In this document: piece after piece, positions 32,584 to 42,296 of the stretch
Layout of the letters: every line of letters begins with the position of its first letter
Position numbering within the stretch: the stretch's first letter is position 1
Assembly: GCF_047238265.1 (NCBI RefSeq)
Contig: NZ_JBDFMM010000001.1
Coordinates: 1,922,001 to 1,986,000, forward strand
From: Paenibacillus_F sp047238265
GTDB taxonomy: Bacteria > Bacillota > Bacilli > Paenibacillales > NBRC-103111
Reading direction: 5' to 3'
Length of the DNA: 64,000 bases
Position numbers and translations under genes: made by a program
The notes under the pieces: model-generated
Seen by the model: the letters and a program-made list of their open reading frames with translations, nothing else
The model's database searches: none
What the model was told of the DNA's origin: nothing

Positions 32584-35457
32584 ATGAAATTTGCGGTTTT
32601 GGATTTTGAAACGACTGGAACGGGCCCGGCTGACGATATTATTCAAGTCGGTCTCGTTATTATAGATGATATGGAAGTAACCGACAGGTATACTTCCCTG
32701 GTAAACCCGGGGATCAGTATACCTTCTTCGATTACGGAGCTTACGGGCATTACCGACGAGATGGTGGAGCATGCTCCAAAGCTCGATGATATTATGGCGG
32801 AGATGTACCCGCTGCTTTTTGACTGCGTGCTTGTGGCTCACCACGCCTCTTTCGATCTCGGTTTTCTGCAGCGCGCTCTGCGTAAAACGGGCTATCCCGA
32901 TTTTACCGGACGCGTCCTGGACACGATAGATATGCTGAGAATCGTGTTTCCGTCTCTTCCGACGTATCAGCTCGGCATGGTGGCTTCGGCCTTCGGCATC
33001 GAGCATGAGCGGCCTCACCAGGCGGACAGCGATGCGGACGTTACGGCGGAGATCTGGACGATGAGCCTGGACAGGCTGCTTTCCCTGCCTTTGCTGACGG
33101 TTCAGCGTCTGGCCCAGATCCTGCCCGCCGAGACGAGCGACCTAGGCTGGTTTATGTCGGAAATCGCCCGGTTCAAGGAACAGCAGACACCTCTGGATAC
33201 ATCGGTTCATCAGTATTACCGCCAGTTCGCACTGAACGTGCAGGACTGGGGGGACGAAGACCCGGTACGTGACGAGAACGATGTGCTGGAACTGAGCGAC
33301 TCATTTGAAGACGTTTACGAACAGGTAAAAGAGGCTTTGAAAGCGAAATTCGAGCATTTCGAAAGCCGCGAAGCCCAGGAAATCATGATTCACGAAATTG
33401 AGGAAGCCTTCCAGAACGACCGGCATCTCATGATCGAAGCCGGTACGGGCACGGGCAAATCGCTCGGCTACCTGATTCCGTCCCTCTATTACGGGATCAA
33501 GCACGACGAGAAGGTGGTGGTCAGCACGCACACCATCAATTTGCAGGAGCAGCTGCGGGAGCGGGATATTCCCCTGCTTCACGAAATTTTCCCGGTCAAT
33601 TTTAAAGCGTCCGTTCTCAAAGGCCGCAGCCACTACCTGTGCCTCCGCAAGTTCGAGAACCGCATCTCCATGCAGGAGTTCGACACGGGCAAGGAGGATG
33701 CCATTACGGCCGCACAGATGGTCGTTTGGCTGAGTCAGACGCAGACGGGCGACGAAGAGGAGCTGCATTTCGGAAACAAGGGCGCCGCTTTCTGGCATAC
33801 CGTATCGAGCGATGCGGAGTCGTGTCAGAACCGGCACTGCCCATGGTTCAAAAAGTGCTTTTATCACCGTGCTCGCCATGACGCCAACAATTCGGACGTT
33901 GTCATTACGAACCACTCGCTGCTGTTCACGGATATGAAGGCCGAGAACCGTGTGCTGCCGGCTTATAAGCACCTCGTCCTGGATGAGGCCCATCATTTCG
34001 AAGAGGTAGCCAGCAAGCATTTGGGTAAGGAGCTTCATTATCTGGGACTGACCAATCAGCTCCTCTGGCTGTTCAAAGACAGCCGGAACGGGCAGTTGCC
34101 GGCTCTCCGGACGAAGCTGCAGCGCTATGACGACGACTATCGCGCGGCTACCTGGATGAACGGCATCGACAACCTTTTCCCGAAAACGCTGCTGATCAAG
34201 GAAGCTTGGGATTTACTCTGTGAAAAGTTTTACGAGCTGCTCCAGACGAATTCCGAGCCCGGCCAGATCGATCCCGGTTCTCTGGTGATGCGTTTGAAGA
34301 AAGAGTCGCTCCCGCCGAACTGGAGCGATTTTACGGATCTGGAAGAGATATTGGAACAGCATATTCAGGATGTGTACAAATCCGTCGATTCGCTCGCTCA
34401 GGATTTGAAGGAAGTCCAGGAAGAATACGACGTCCAGAGCTTCGTAACCGATCTCGGCGGGGTTGCGAAGGAACTGCAGGCTGCCAAGGAGACGCTCCGC
34501 TTCTTTATGAAGATGGCGGACGACAACTTCGTGTATTGGGTGGAAGCGGGGACATACAACAAGAGCCGTTCGATCAATCTGATCTCCGTGCCGATGGACG
34601 TCAGCCCCCTGATCCGCGAACATTTCTTTGACAACAAGGAGAGCGTGATTCTCACCTCGGCTACCCTGTCGGTGAATAAATCGTTCCAGTATTCGGCGGA
34701 TCAGCTCGGGCTGAAACTGCCTGCTGAAGAAGAGAAGAATCCGAAGCTGAAGACCGTCCAGCTTCCGTCCCCGTTCCAGTACCGGCAGCAGGCGCTTGTG
34801 TGCATTCCGCGGGATTTTCCGATGTTAAAAGGCCGCAGCGGCGAGGAGGAGTTCCTCAAAGCGCTGACGGAGTCGCTTACGGATGTGGCCGTGGCCACAC
34901 GGGGCAGGATGCTCGTTCTGTTCACTTCGAACCGGATGCTGAAGCAGGCCCACGCGGTTCTGAAAGAAAATCTCCGTCCGCAGGGGATTCATGTGCTCGG
35001 TCAAGGGGTGGACACCGGCAACCGCAGCAAGCTGACCCGGCTTTTCCAAGAGCATAAAGCATGTGTTCTGCTGGGCACGAGCTCGTTCTGGGAAGGGGTG
35101 GACATTCCCGGAGAAGCTCTGACGTGTCTGGCGATCGTACGGCTGCCTTTCCAGCCGCCGAATCATCCGCTGGTCGAAGCGAAGAGCGAAAACCTGAAAA
35201 AACGGAATCAGAACCCGTTCATGAAGCTGTCGGTGCCTCAGGCCGTCATACGGTTCAAGCAGGGGTTCGGCCGGCTCGTACGCAGAGCTTCGGACAAAGG
35301 CATTGTGCTGATCTACGATACGCGTGTCATCGAGACACAGTACGGCAAGCACTTTCTCTACTCTCTGCCGGGGCCGAAGATTGAACATATGCCTGTAGAG
35401 CGCATCGTACCGAGAATTCAGGAATGGATGGGAGAGAACTCGCTTGAAGTCACCTAA
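32584..35457 (+). CDS. dinG: DinG-type helicase with N-terminal 3'-5' exonuclease
   Basis: A 957-residue DNA repair protein. The N-terminal DEDDh exonuclease has DFETTG (residues 7-12), HHASFDLGFL and HQADSDAD. The helicase part has Walker A AGTGTGKS (286-293), a DEAHH box and a C-terminal FKQGFGRLVRR motif VI. Four cysteines (353, 414, 419 and 425) show the C-x4-C-x5-C spacing of the iron-sulfur cluster of E. coli DinG, which is lost in some Bacillota members such as Staphylococcus. Its last 14 bases overlap the TTG start of rex. Confidence 0.93.
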   Translation: MKFAVLDFETTGTGPADDIIQVGLVIIDDMEVTDRYTSLVNPGISIPSSITELTGITDEMVEHAPKLDDIMAEMYPLLFDCVLVAHHASFDLGFLQRALRKTGYPDFTGRVLDTIDMLRIVFPSLPTYQLGMVASAFGIEHERPHQADSDADVTAEIWTMSLDRLLSLPLLTVQRLAQILPAETSDLGWFMSEIARFKEQQTPLDTSVHQYYRQFALNVQDWGDEDPVRDENDVLELSDSFEDVYEQVKEALKAKFEHFESREAQEIMIHEIEEAFQNDRHLMIEAGTGTGKSLGYLIPSLYYGIKHDEKVVVSTHTINLQEQLRERDIPLLHEIFPVNFKASVLKGRSHYLCLRKFENRISMQEFDTGKEDAITAAQMVVWLSQTQTGDEEELHFGNKGAAFWHTVSSDAESCQNRHCPWFKKCFYHRARHDANNSDVVITNHSLLFTDMKAENRVLPAYKHLVLDEAHHFEEVASKHLGKELHYLGLTNQLLWLFKDSRNGQLPALRTKLQRYDDDYRAATWMNGIDNLFPKTLLIKEAWDLLCEKFYELLQTNSEPGQIDPGSLVMRLKKESLPPNWSDFTDLEEILEQHIQDVYKSVDSLAQDLKEVQEEYDVQSFVTDLGGVAKELQAAKETLRFFMKMADDNFVYWVEAGTYNKSRSINLISVPMDVSPLIREHFFDNKESVILTSATLSVNKSFQYSADQLGLKLPAEEEKNPKLKTVQLPSPFQYRQQALVCIPRDFPMLKGRSGEEEFLKALTESLTDVAVATRGRMLVLFTSNRMLKQAHAVLKENLRPQGIHVLGQGVDTGNRSKLTRLFQEHKACVLLGTSSFWEGVDIPGEALTCLAIVRLPFQPPNHPLVEAKSENLKKRNQNPFMKLSVPQAVIRFKQGFGRLVRRASDKGIVLIYDTRVIETQYGKHFLYSLPGPKIEHMPVERIVPRIQEWMGENSLEVT

Positions 35458-36067
35458 AATATCCGAGGCAGTCGTAAAACGGCTGCCGATCTATCTGCGT
35501 TTTCTTAACGAACTGTCGAAGAAAAACGTATTAACGGTTTCGTCCCAGGATCTGGGACAGAAGCTGAATCTGAATCCGGCCCAAATCCGCAAAGATTTGG
35601 CTTACTTCGGTGAATTTGGAAAGAAGGGGATCGGCTACGATGTAACCTATCTTATCGAGAAGATCCGCCAGATTTTGAAGCTTGACCGCCAAATACCGGT
35701 TGCCCTCGTGGGAGCCGGTAACCTGGGCCGGGCGCTGTGCAACTATAACATCTATTTGCGTGATCAGATGAAAATAACGGCGATTTTCGATTCGTCGCCG
35801 GACAAGATCGGCCAGGTTATCAATAACATGAGCGTTCTGCCCATGGAGCATCTGGCCGATGTTATCCGGGATTCCAGCATTCGAATCGGCATCATAACCG
35901 TTCCGGCGCCGGAAGCGCAAAACGTCGCAAACCAGTTCGTGAAGGCGGGCATCGAAGCGATTCTGAATTTCGCTCCGTCCATTTTGAAAGTACCGGAAGA
36001 AATCCGTGTGCATCATGCGGACTTTACGGCAGAGCTCCAGAGCTTGGCCTATTACCTTCCTGAATAA
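35444..36067 (+). CDS. rex: Redox-sensing transcriptional repressor Rex
   Basis: NADH/NAD-responsive repressor of fermentation and respiration genes. The 207-residue protein has an N-terminal winged helix (VSSQDLGQKLNLNPAQIRKDLAYFGEFGKKGIGY) and a Rossmann domain with VALVGAGNLGRAL. The TTG at 35444 has GGGAGAG upstream and lies inside the end of dinG. No canonical Rex site was found before it. Confidence 0.94.
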   Translation: MKSPKISEAVVKRLPIYLRFLNELSKKNVLTVSSQDLGQKLNLNPAQIRKDLAYFGEFGKKGIGYDVTYLIEKIRQILKLDRQIPVALVGAGNLGRALCNYNIYLRDQMKITAIFDSSPDKIGQVINNMSVLPMEHLADVIRDSSIRIGIITVPAPEAQNVANQFVKAGIEAILNFAPSILKVPEEIRVHHADFTAELQSLAYYLPE

Positions 36068-36096
36068 ACAAGTGAGGGTCTAGTCTTAAAAACCAG

Positions 36097-36139
36097 AAAA
36101 ACCGCTATATGGGCCGTTTGGGCCGTATGGCGGTTTTTT
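36097..36139. terminator. Terminator between rex and the phosphate transporter
   Basis: AAAAACCGC (36097-36105) and GCGGTTTTT (36130-36138), with an inner GGCC pair, end in a T tract on the plus strand. The A tract makes it usable for the convergent minus-strand gene too. Confidence 0.8.
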
Positions 36140-36158
36140 AATGGAATCCAATTTTAAT

Positions 36159-37172
36159 TTATACGAAGAACTTAAACAACACGGTATAGAGCACATAAGA
36201 CAGAATGATGCTGATCGGAATCGTAATGATCCAGGTAACGACCATGCGTGTTACCGTACCCCACTTCACCTCATGAAACCGGAGTACGGAACCGGAACCG
36301 ATGATGGCGGAGGAAATTACGTGAGTAGTCGAAAGCGGCATCCCCATATGCGTGGAAGTCTGAATCACGATGGAGGAAGTCAAATCCGAAGCGAATCCGT
36401 TGATCGGCTCGATTTTGATCAAGTTTTTGGAGATCGTCTTGATGATCTTCCAGCCTCCGATCGAAGTTCCGAGACCCATAGCGGTCGCAGCCGCGATTTT
36501 GACCCATAACGGCACGTCCATGGTTGTCTGGGCTCCGGCAGCGACGAGTCCGAATACGATAATGCCCATCGCTTTCTGGGCGTCATTTCCCCCGTGGGAG
36601 AAGGACAGCAGCCAGGCGGACAGAATCTGGAAGAACTTGAACACGCGGTTCAGCTTCGAGCGGGATTTGTTGCCCGTCAGAATAACGAGGTATTTGATGA
36701 TCGTCATGATGATATAGCCGGCTACAAACGCGACTATCGGTGAAAGCACCAGAATCAGTACGATCTTGCCGAGACCGCCCCATTTGACGAAGTCGGCTCC
36801 CGCCCCGGCCAGCACGGCTCCGACAATGGACCCGATGAGCGTATGGGAGGAAGAGGAGGGAATGGCATAATACCAGGTAACCAGGTTCCAGATAATGGCG
36901 GAAAGCAGGGCCGCGATGACGATAAATTCACCGTGGTTGATCTTGGACGGATCCGCGATCCCGCTGCCGATCGTCTTCGCCACTTCCGAAGAATACAGGG
37001 CGCCGACGAAGTTCAGACATGCGGCGGATATAATGGCCACTTTAGGACTCATTGCGCGCGTAGAGATCGAAGTCGCTACCGCATTCGCCGTATCGTGGAA
37101 ACCGTTAATGAAGTCAAAGGCAAGGGCGAGAAAAACGATCGCAATCAAGGTAATAAGAACTGTTGTCGTCAT
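36159..37172 (-). CDS. pit: Pit-family low-affinity inorganic phosphate transporter
   Basis: A 337-residue polytopic membrane protein with about ten spans. The two PiT signatures are present: FDFINGFHDTANAVATSIST at the N-terminus and the second half motif LSFSHGGNDAQKAMGII. It couples phosphate (as metal-phosphate) uptake to the proton gradient. AGGAGG precedes the ATG. It follows a DUF47 gene by 23 bases, the usual pair. Confidence 0.92.
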   Translation of the reverse strand: MTTTVLITLIAIVFLALAFDFINGFHDTANAVATSISTRAMSPKVAIISAACLNFVGALYSSEVAKTIGSGIADPSKINHGEFIVIAALLSAIIWNLVTWYYAIPSSSSHTLIGSIVGAVLAGAGADFVKWGGLGKIVLILVLSPIVAFVAGYIIMTIIKYLVILTGNKSRSKLNRVFKFFQILSAWLLSFSHGGNDAQKAMGIIVFGLVAAGAQTTMDVPLWVKIAAATAMGLGTSIGGWKIIKTISKNLIKIEPINGFASDLTSSIVIQTSTHMGMPLSTTHVISSAIIGSGSVLRFHEVKWGTVTRMVVTWIITIPISIILSYVLYTVLFKFFV

Positions 37173-37195
37173 GAAATCCTCCTAAACTGCTGGGC

Positions 37196-37825
37196 TTACG
37201 AGTAGCGCAGCACGACGCTTTCCAAGATGTTGGCAACGTCTTCACATGCATCGGTGGTCTGTTCGAGACGTTCATAAAGTTCTTTGAGCTTGAAATCCTC
37301 GTAAGGATCGCGTTTGGTAATGAAAATCTCACGGATGCCTTCGCGCATCAGGCGGTCGGCTTCGTTCTCAAGCGCATTGATTTCTACCGTATGTTGAGGA
37401 ATCTGCATGTACTTCTTTTTGGAAAGAAGCTTGAAAGCATCGAGCATATGTTGGCAGCTGGACACGATCACGGCGGAGAATTCCTGCATAACCTTGTCCG
37501 TCTGGCTGATGTTGAGATAATCAAAACGTGCCGCAGTCGCTTCAATGCCGTCCAGTACGTCGTCGAGTTTGGAAGCCAGCTCCATAATATCTTCACGGTC
37601 AAGCGGAGTGATAAAGACTTTGTTCAGCTCTTTAAAGATTTCGTGGGTGATCTGGTCGCCCTTACTCTCGATGTCTTTGATCATCTGGAAAAAGTTTTCC
37701 GGAATTTTATCTCCCATCATCGCGTTTCTGAACATCTGGGATGCATGGAGTGTGTTTTCTGCCGCCCGAATGAGCAGGTTTAAAAAATCGACGTCTCCTC
37801 TTTTACTGCTAAAAAGCGATGCCAT
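37196..37825 (-). CDS. DUF47 (PhoU-like) phosphate-transport accessory protein
   Basis: A 209-residue all-helical protein of the DUF47/TIGR00153 family, related to PhoU by fold, with HASQMFRNAM, the acidic metal-site segment SKLDDVLDGIEATA and QTTDACEDVANILE. These proteins are almost always encoded before pit and are thought to control it. AGGAGG lies just before the ATG. A weak TTAAAC-18-TACAAT promoter may lie upstream on the minus strand (near 37850-37890). Confidence 0.9.
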   Translation of the reverse strand: MASLFSSKRGDVDFLNLLIRAAENTLHASQMFRNAMMGDKIPENFFQMIKDIESKGDQITHEIFKELNKVFITPLDREDIMELASKLDDVLDGIEATAARFDYLNISQTDKVMQEFSAVIVSSCQHMLDAFKLLSKKKYMQIPQHTVEINALENEADRLMREGIREIFITKRDPYEDFKLKELYERLEQTTDACEDVANILESVVLRYS

Positions 37826-38065
37826 TACGGTTCCTCCTAGTGATTCGATTGTAAAGATTCCGTGAAGTTAAGTTTAATGTATGTAGAATTTTGTAGCTTA
37901 AACTCACAAACTTAAAAATATCATAACATTTCCCCAGAAAGCAATCACTGGTTGAGCGTTTTTTCAATTGTTTGCTCGGCTTGATTTTAAACAGGTGACG
38001 TTGTACATTGAAAAGATAAGAATAACTGCCGATTTCGGCACTTTATACGGAATGAGGGCTATCCC

Positions 38066-39364
38066 ATGAAAAAAACGATTATCATAAACGGCTTGTTCGT
38101 AACGGGGGACGCATCCGCGCCCGTCATCGAAGGCTGTATGGTTATGGAAGGAAATCAGCTTACATATATAGGAAAGGATGCGCCGCATCCGCTTGAAACT
38201 TACGATGAAGTCATCCGCGGGGACCGCAAGCTTTACATGCCCGGTCTCGTCAATACGCACGGCCATGCGGCGATGACACTGCTGCGCGGCTACGGAGATG
38301 ATCTTGCCCTCCAGGTTTGGCTGGAGGAGAAAATGTGGCCGATGGAAGGCAAGTTCACGGCGCAGGACGTGCGTTACGGAACGCTTCTGGCCATCCTCGA
38401 AATGATCAAAGGCGGAACGACGACATTTGTCGACATGTACGACCATATGAACGAAGTGGCCCAGGCGGTTTCCGACTCCGGTATGCGGGCACGCCTGACG
38501 CGCGGTGTCATCGGACTTTGTCCGGCCGACGTTCAGGAGGCCAAGCTCCGGGAAGCCGTCGCTTTCGCCAAGGATTGGAACGGCGCAGCGAACGGACGTA
38601 TTACGACAATGATGGCCCCGCACGCACCTTACACGTGTCCGCCGGATTACATTGAACGTTTTGTCCAGGCCGCACACGATTTGGACCTGCCTATTCATAC
38701 CCATATGTCCGAGACGCTAAAAGAAGTGGAAGCCAACGCGGAGCAGTACGGCGCACGGCCTGTCGAGCATCTGGAAAAGCTGGGCGTTTTCACGCGGCCG
38801 ACGCTCGTGGCGCACGGCGTTCATTTAACGGATGAAGAGATCGCCGTTCTTGCCAAATACAACGTCGGGGTTTCGCACAACCCGGGGAGCAACCTTAAGC
38901 TTGCGAGCGGTGTCGCCCGTGTGCCGGAGCTGCTCAAAGCCGGCATAAACGTGTCACTGGGCACGGACGGAGCGGCCAGCAACAACAACCTCGACATGTT
39001 CGAGGAAATGCGGCTTGCCGCCCTGATCCATAAAGGCGTATCCGGCGATCCGATCGCCGTGCCGGCGGCCGCCGCTTTAACCATGGGCACATCGATGGGC
39101 GCGCGCTCCATCTGGCTTGACGATATCGGTACGCTCCAGCCGGGGATGAAAGCCGACTTTATCGCGCTCGATATCGACCAGCCTCATTTTCTGCCTCGTA
39201 CGGATTATGTTTCCCATATCGTCTATTCGGCATCCGCCCATGATGTGGTAGATGTGTGCGTGGACGGCAGCTGGATCGTACGGGGCCGCGAATGCCTGAC
39301 GCTTGACGAAGAGAAAATCAAACGGGAATTCGAGTCGTGTTTCGCCCGTTTGACGAGCAGCTAG
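38066..39364 (+). CDS. mtaD: 5'-methylthioadenosine/S-adenosylhomocysteine deaminase
   Basis: A 432-residue amidohydrolase. The metal-binding motif VNTHGHAAMTLLRG, the later HTHMSET, AHGVHLTD and the catalytic SLGTDGAASNN are typical of MtaD/TrzN-like deaminases, which convert MTA or SAH to the inosine forms. Substrate choice within the family is hard to read from sequence. It is relevant that methionine-salvage genes occur at 50-60 kb. The start ATG 38066 has a weak GAGGGC site. Confidence 0.85.
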   Translation: MKKTIIINGLFVTGDASAPVIEGCMVMEGNQLTYIGKDAPHPLETYDEVIRGDRKLYMPGLVNTHGHAAMTLLRGYGDDLALQVWLEEKMWPMEGKFTAQDVRYGTLLAILEMIKGGTTTFVDMYDHMNEVAQAVSDSGMRARLTRGVIGLCPADVQEAKLREAVAFAKDWNGAANGRITTMMAPHAPYTCPPDYIERFVQAAHDLDLPIHTHMSETLKEVEANAEQYGARPVEHLEKLGVFTRPTLVAHGVHLTDEEIAVLAKYNVGVSHNPGSNLKLASGVARVPELLKAGINVSLGTDGAASNNNLDMFEEMRLAALIHKGVSGDPIAVPAAAALTMGTSMGARSIWLDDIGTLQPGMKADFIALDIDQPHFLPRTDYVSHIVYSASAHDVVDVCVDGSWIVRGRECLTLDEEKIKREFESCFARLTSS

Positions 39365-39392
39365 TCTTCGGCGGAAGGAAGGAGGGATAGCA

Positions 39393-39896
39393 ATGCTCAA
39401 AAAAGCGATTTGGATCGGTCTGTTCGTCCTGTTGACTTCTGGATTCGGCATTAACCGTTTTTACGTAAACGTGCAGGCAACCCACTGGGAAACGAACTCG
39501 GAGGCCGTTCAGGCGGCTTATGAGAAAACGACGATGACCAAGGCAAACCGGGTCGAGGCTTTTCACGGAGCCCGCTCCTATGAAGTCGTGTACGGGGAAG
39601 ACAAGCTCGGCAACGGGCTGATCGTCTGGGTGCCGCACAAGCAGGACGGGACGGGTCTGGCCGTAGACGAAATTCATACGGAAATGACGGCCGAGAACAT
39701 TACGGAAGAAGCCGTGCGCGGCATCATGGCGAAGAAAAGCCCCAAGCTGGATATTCTGCGCGTCAACGCGGGGGAATTCAAGGGGAAATATGTCTGGGAA
39801 GTCTTTTATAAAGACGAGCAGGATCGGGCGTTCTACGATTATTACAATTTAAAAACGGGTGCTCTCGAAGATACGTTTAAGCTCAGCCTTCAATAG
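39393..39896 (+). CDS. ypmB: YpmB-like membrane-anchored protein
   Basis: A 167-residue protein with one N-terminal span (IWIGLFVLLTSGFGINRFYV) and an outside domain with PepSY-like repeats (RSYEVVYGEDKLGNGLIVWVP and GKYVWEVFYKDEQDRAFYDYYNLKTG). It matches YpmB/DUF5590 by layout and by its place between dinG and asnS. The function is unknown. GGAAGGAGGG precedes the ATG. Confidence 0.8.
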   Translation: MLKKAIWIGLFVLLTSGFGINRFYVNVQATHWETNSEAVQAAYEKTTMTKANRVEAFHGARSYEVVYGEDKLGNGLIVWVPHKQDGTGLAVDEIHTEMTAENITEEAVRGIMAKKSPKLDILRVNAGEFKGKYVWEVFYKDEQDRAFYDYYNLKTGALEDTFKLSLQ

Positions 39897-39946
39897 GGTG
39901 AGCTTTCTCTCATTTCGTTAATTTGTCAAAGACTCCACCGTTTTCT

Positions 39947-39976
39947 TTGCCCACGGGTTACGGACTGTGATATACT
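39947..39976 (+). promoter_or_regulatory. Promoter of the FtsH-like operon
   Basis: TTGCCC (39947-39952) and TATACT (39971-39976) with an 18-base spacer lie about 50 bases before the TTG start at 40027. Confidence 0.55.
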
Positions 39977-40026
39977 ATTCGTATAGCATTTGCTAAATAC
40001 GAGTGATATAGAAAGGGGGACGTAAG

Positions 40027-40560
40027 TTGCGTAAAATACGTCTCTTGCCCGTCCTGTTAAGTGTCGTCATCACCGCTTTTTTCCTCTTTGGCGGCTGGTT
40101 CGCTTATCAGACCTACGCCATTGGAAAACCGCTCGGCAATATCGTGAAAGAAACACCGGGGGTTGAGCAATCCCAGGTCACATATAATGACAGAGAAGTT
40201 TCGATCCGTCTGTCCCTCAAACCTGACACAAGCTTAAGAGAAGTATACGGTCGCATTACAAAAGAAGGAGCCTCCACAATCGGTTCCCGTGACGTGAAAC
40301 TGTCGGTCAATACAAAAGAATCTCCGGATCTCGATAAATGGTGGGCGCAAGCGCTGTTCGATGTCGCCCAAGCGATGGAAACCCGTCACTATGCTGATAT
40401 ACCTACGGCACTGGAAAAACACAAAACGGACAAAGACAGCAGTTTGGTCGTCAAAACCGAAATGGATGAGCAGAACGTTTACGTTCATCTGCAAAAAGGG
40501 GATCAGCACAAATACGTGGTGCTGCCGCGAAATGCCGAAAAAGTTGGGGTGTTTAAATGA
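40027..40560 (+). CDS. Membrane-anchored protein of unknown function
   Basis: A 177-residue protein with one N-terminal span (LLPVLLSVVITAFFLFGGWFAYQTYA) and an outside alpha/beta domain with no motif I recognise. The TTG start follows GAAAGGGGGA. It overlaps the FtsH-like protease gene by four bases (ATGA), so the two are made together; it may be a partner or substrate-recruiting subunit, which is inference from context. Confidence 0.7.
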   Translation: MRKIRLLPVLLSVVITAFFLFGGWFAYQTYAIGKPLGNIVKETPGVEQSQVTYNDREVSIRLSLKPDTSLREVYGRITKEGASTIGSRDVKLSVNTKESPDLDKWWAQALFDVAQAMETRHYADIPTALEKHKTDKDSSLVVKTEMDEQNVYVHLQKGDQHKYVVLPRNAEKVGVFK

Positions 40561-42077
40561 GCAAATACGGAAAAGAGATAGCGATTGGCGCTGCTCCGGT
40601 ACTTTTCATTTTTCTTGCTTTTATTAAAGTCAACATTATCCCTTTACTGTTTACAGCCGCCCTTATAACAGCCGTTCTTTATATGATGAAAAGCCGCGGG
40701 GGTTCCGGCATCGGAATCGGCGCGGGAGCCGGTACGCGCGGCAAAACGCGTCAGCCGTCCTACCTCAGCTTCGATCAGATCGGCGGTCAGGAACGCGCCA
40801 AGAAAGAGCTCGTCGAAGCGCTTGATTTTCTCGTGAAACAGGAAGAAACGAAAAAGCTCGGCATCCGCCCTCTAAAAGGCATCCTGCTAACGGGTCCTCC
40901 GGGAACGGGGAAAACGCTGATGGCCAAAGCGGCCGCTCACCATACGAATTCCGTATACATTGCCGCTTCCGGTAGTGAATTTGTGGAAATGTATGTCGGT
41001 GTGGGAGCTTCGCGGATCCGTACCCTGTTCCAGGAAGCCAGAACGAAAGCACAGAAAGAAAATAAACAAAACGCCGTTATTTTTATCGATGAAATCGACG
41101 TCATCGGGGGCAAACGCGACGGCGGACAGCAGCGCGAGTACGACCAGACGCTGAACCAGCTCCTGACCGAAATGGACGGCATTCATACAAATACGACTCC
41201 GCGCATTCTCATTATTGCGGCGACCAACCGCAAAGAAATGCTGGACCCGGCTCTGCTCCGTCCGGGGCGGTTTGACCGACACATCGATGTCGAGCTGCCG
41301 GACAAGAAGGGACGCCTGTCCATTCTCAAAATTCATGCCCAGAACAAGCCGCTGGATGAAGCGGCGGATCTGGAGAAAATCGCGGAGCAGACCTTCGGAT
41401 TTTCCGGTGCGCAGCTTGAGAGCGTGCTGAACGAAGCGGCCATTTACGCCTTGCGCGGCCAGCAGGATTCCGTTATGCAGAAAGATCTGCTTTCGGCTAT
41501 CGATAAAGTGATGATGGGCGAGCAGACGGACCGTGAAGCGACTCAGGAAGAGAAAATCCGCGTTGCCTATCACGAACTCGGCCATGCCATTATCGCGGAA
41601 CTGGTGCGTCCGGATTCCGTCGCCCAGGTATCCCTGCGGCCCCGCGGCAAAGCGCTCGGCTATGTGCGTCATAACCCGCCGCAGGACCAGTACTTGTACT
41701 CCAAGGAAGCGATCGAAGATCAAATTATGATCGCGCTGGCCGGTGCCGCTGCGGAAGAGATTATTTACGGCGGCCGGAGCACGGGGTCGAGCAACGACTT
41801 CGAGAAGTCTATCGACATGGTCCGTACGATGATTTCTTCGGGCTTGACGTCTCTGGGCATCGTCGACCTGAAAATGGTTCCTCAGCAGAAGCTGATGGAA
41901 GTGAATAACGCCATCCTCGATGATTTGATGGCTCGTACAAAAGAACTTCTGACGAAGCACCGGATCGTATTCGAGCAATCGCTGGATATTCTGCTTAAGG
42001 AAGAGGTTATTTCCGGTCAGCAGTTCCGTGATCTGCTTGAAGGAAGCAAAAGACATCTGGAGCCGGTATTGGCTTAA
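40557..42077 (+). CDS. Short FtsH-like AAA+ zinc metalloprotease
   Basis: A 506-residue membrane protease related to FtsH. Two closely spaced N-terminal hydrophobic segments leave no periplasmic domain, unlike true FtsH. The AAA module has Walker A GPPGTGKT from residue 113, Walker B VIFIDEID, and the second region of homology AATNRKEMLDPALLRPGRFDR. The protease has H339-E340-LG-H343 and a later SSNDFEKS that can supply the third zinc ligand. It is probably a paralogue with a narrow role, given the paired upstream gene. Confidence 0.88.
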   Translation: MSKYGKEIAIGAAPVLFIFLAFIKVNIIPLLFTAALITAVLYMMKSRGGSGIGIGAGAGTRGKTRQPSYLSFDQIGGQERAKKELVEALDFLVKQEETKKLGIRPLKGILLTGPPGTGKTLMAKAAAHHTNSVYIAASGSEFVEMYVGVGASRIRTLFQEARTKAQKENKQNAVIFIDEIDVIGGKRDGGQQREYDQTLNQLLTEMDGIHTNTTPRILIIAATNRKEMLDPALLRPGRFDRHIDVELPDKKGRLSILKIHAQNKPLDEAADLEKIAEQTFGFSGAQLESVLNEAAIYALRGQQDSVMQKDLLSAIDKVMMGEQTDREATQEEKIRVAYHELGHAIIAELVRPDSVAQVSLRPRGKALGYVRHNPPQDQYLYSKEAIEDQIMIALAGAAAEEIIYGGRSTGSSNDFEKSIDMVRTMISSGLTSLGIVDLKMVPQQKLMEVNNAILDDLMARTKELLTKHRIVFEQSLDILLKEEVISGQQFRDLLEGSKRHLEPVLA

Positions 42078-42104
42078 GTCTACGAATAACCGCATACAAA
42101 TAAG

Positions 42105-42141
42105 AACCAGTCTCGGCTTTTAAAGCGAGGTTGGTTTTTTT
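42105..42141 (+). terminator. Terminator after the FtsH-like operon
   Basis: AACCAGTCTCG (42105-42115) pairs with CGAGGTTGGTT (42126-42136), using G-T wobbles, and is followed by T residues. It separates the normal-composition genes from the AT-rich ABC cluster. Confidence 0.75.
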
Positions 42142-42296
42142 GCTGTTAAGAGGGATTATTTAATAAAATTGAAAATAATTACTATTAGTGATAAGGTACT
42201 TTATAGCGATTCGATATGGAAAATACTAGATATCCTATTAGTTTTTAGCGTATATCCGCTATGTAAATGTATCTTTCAGTGAAGGATGAGAACCGG

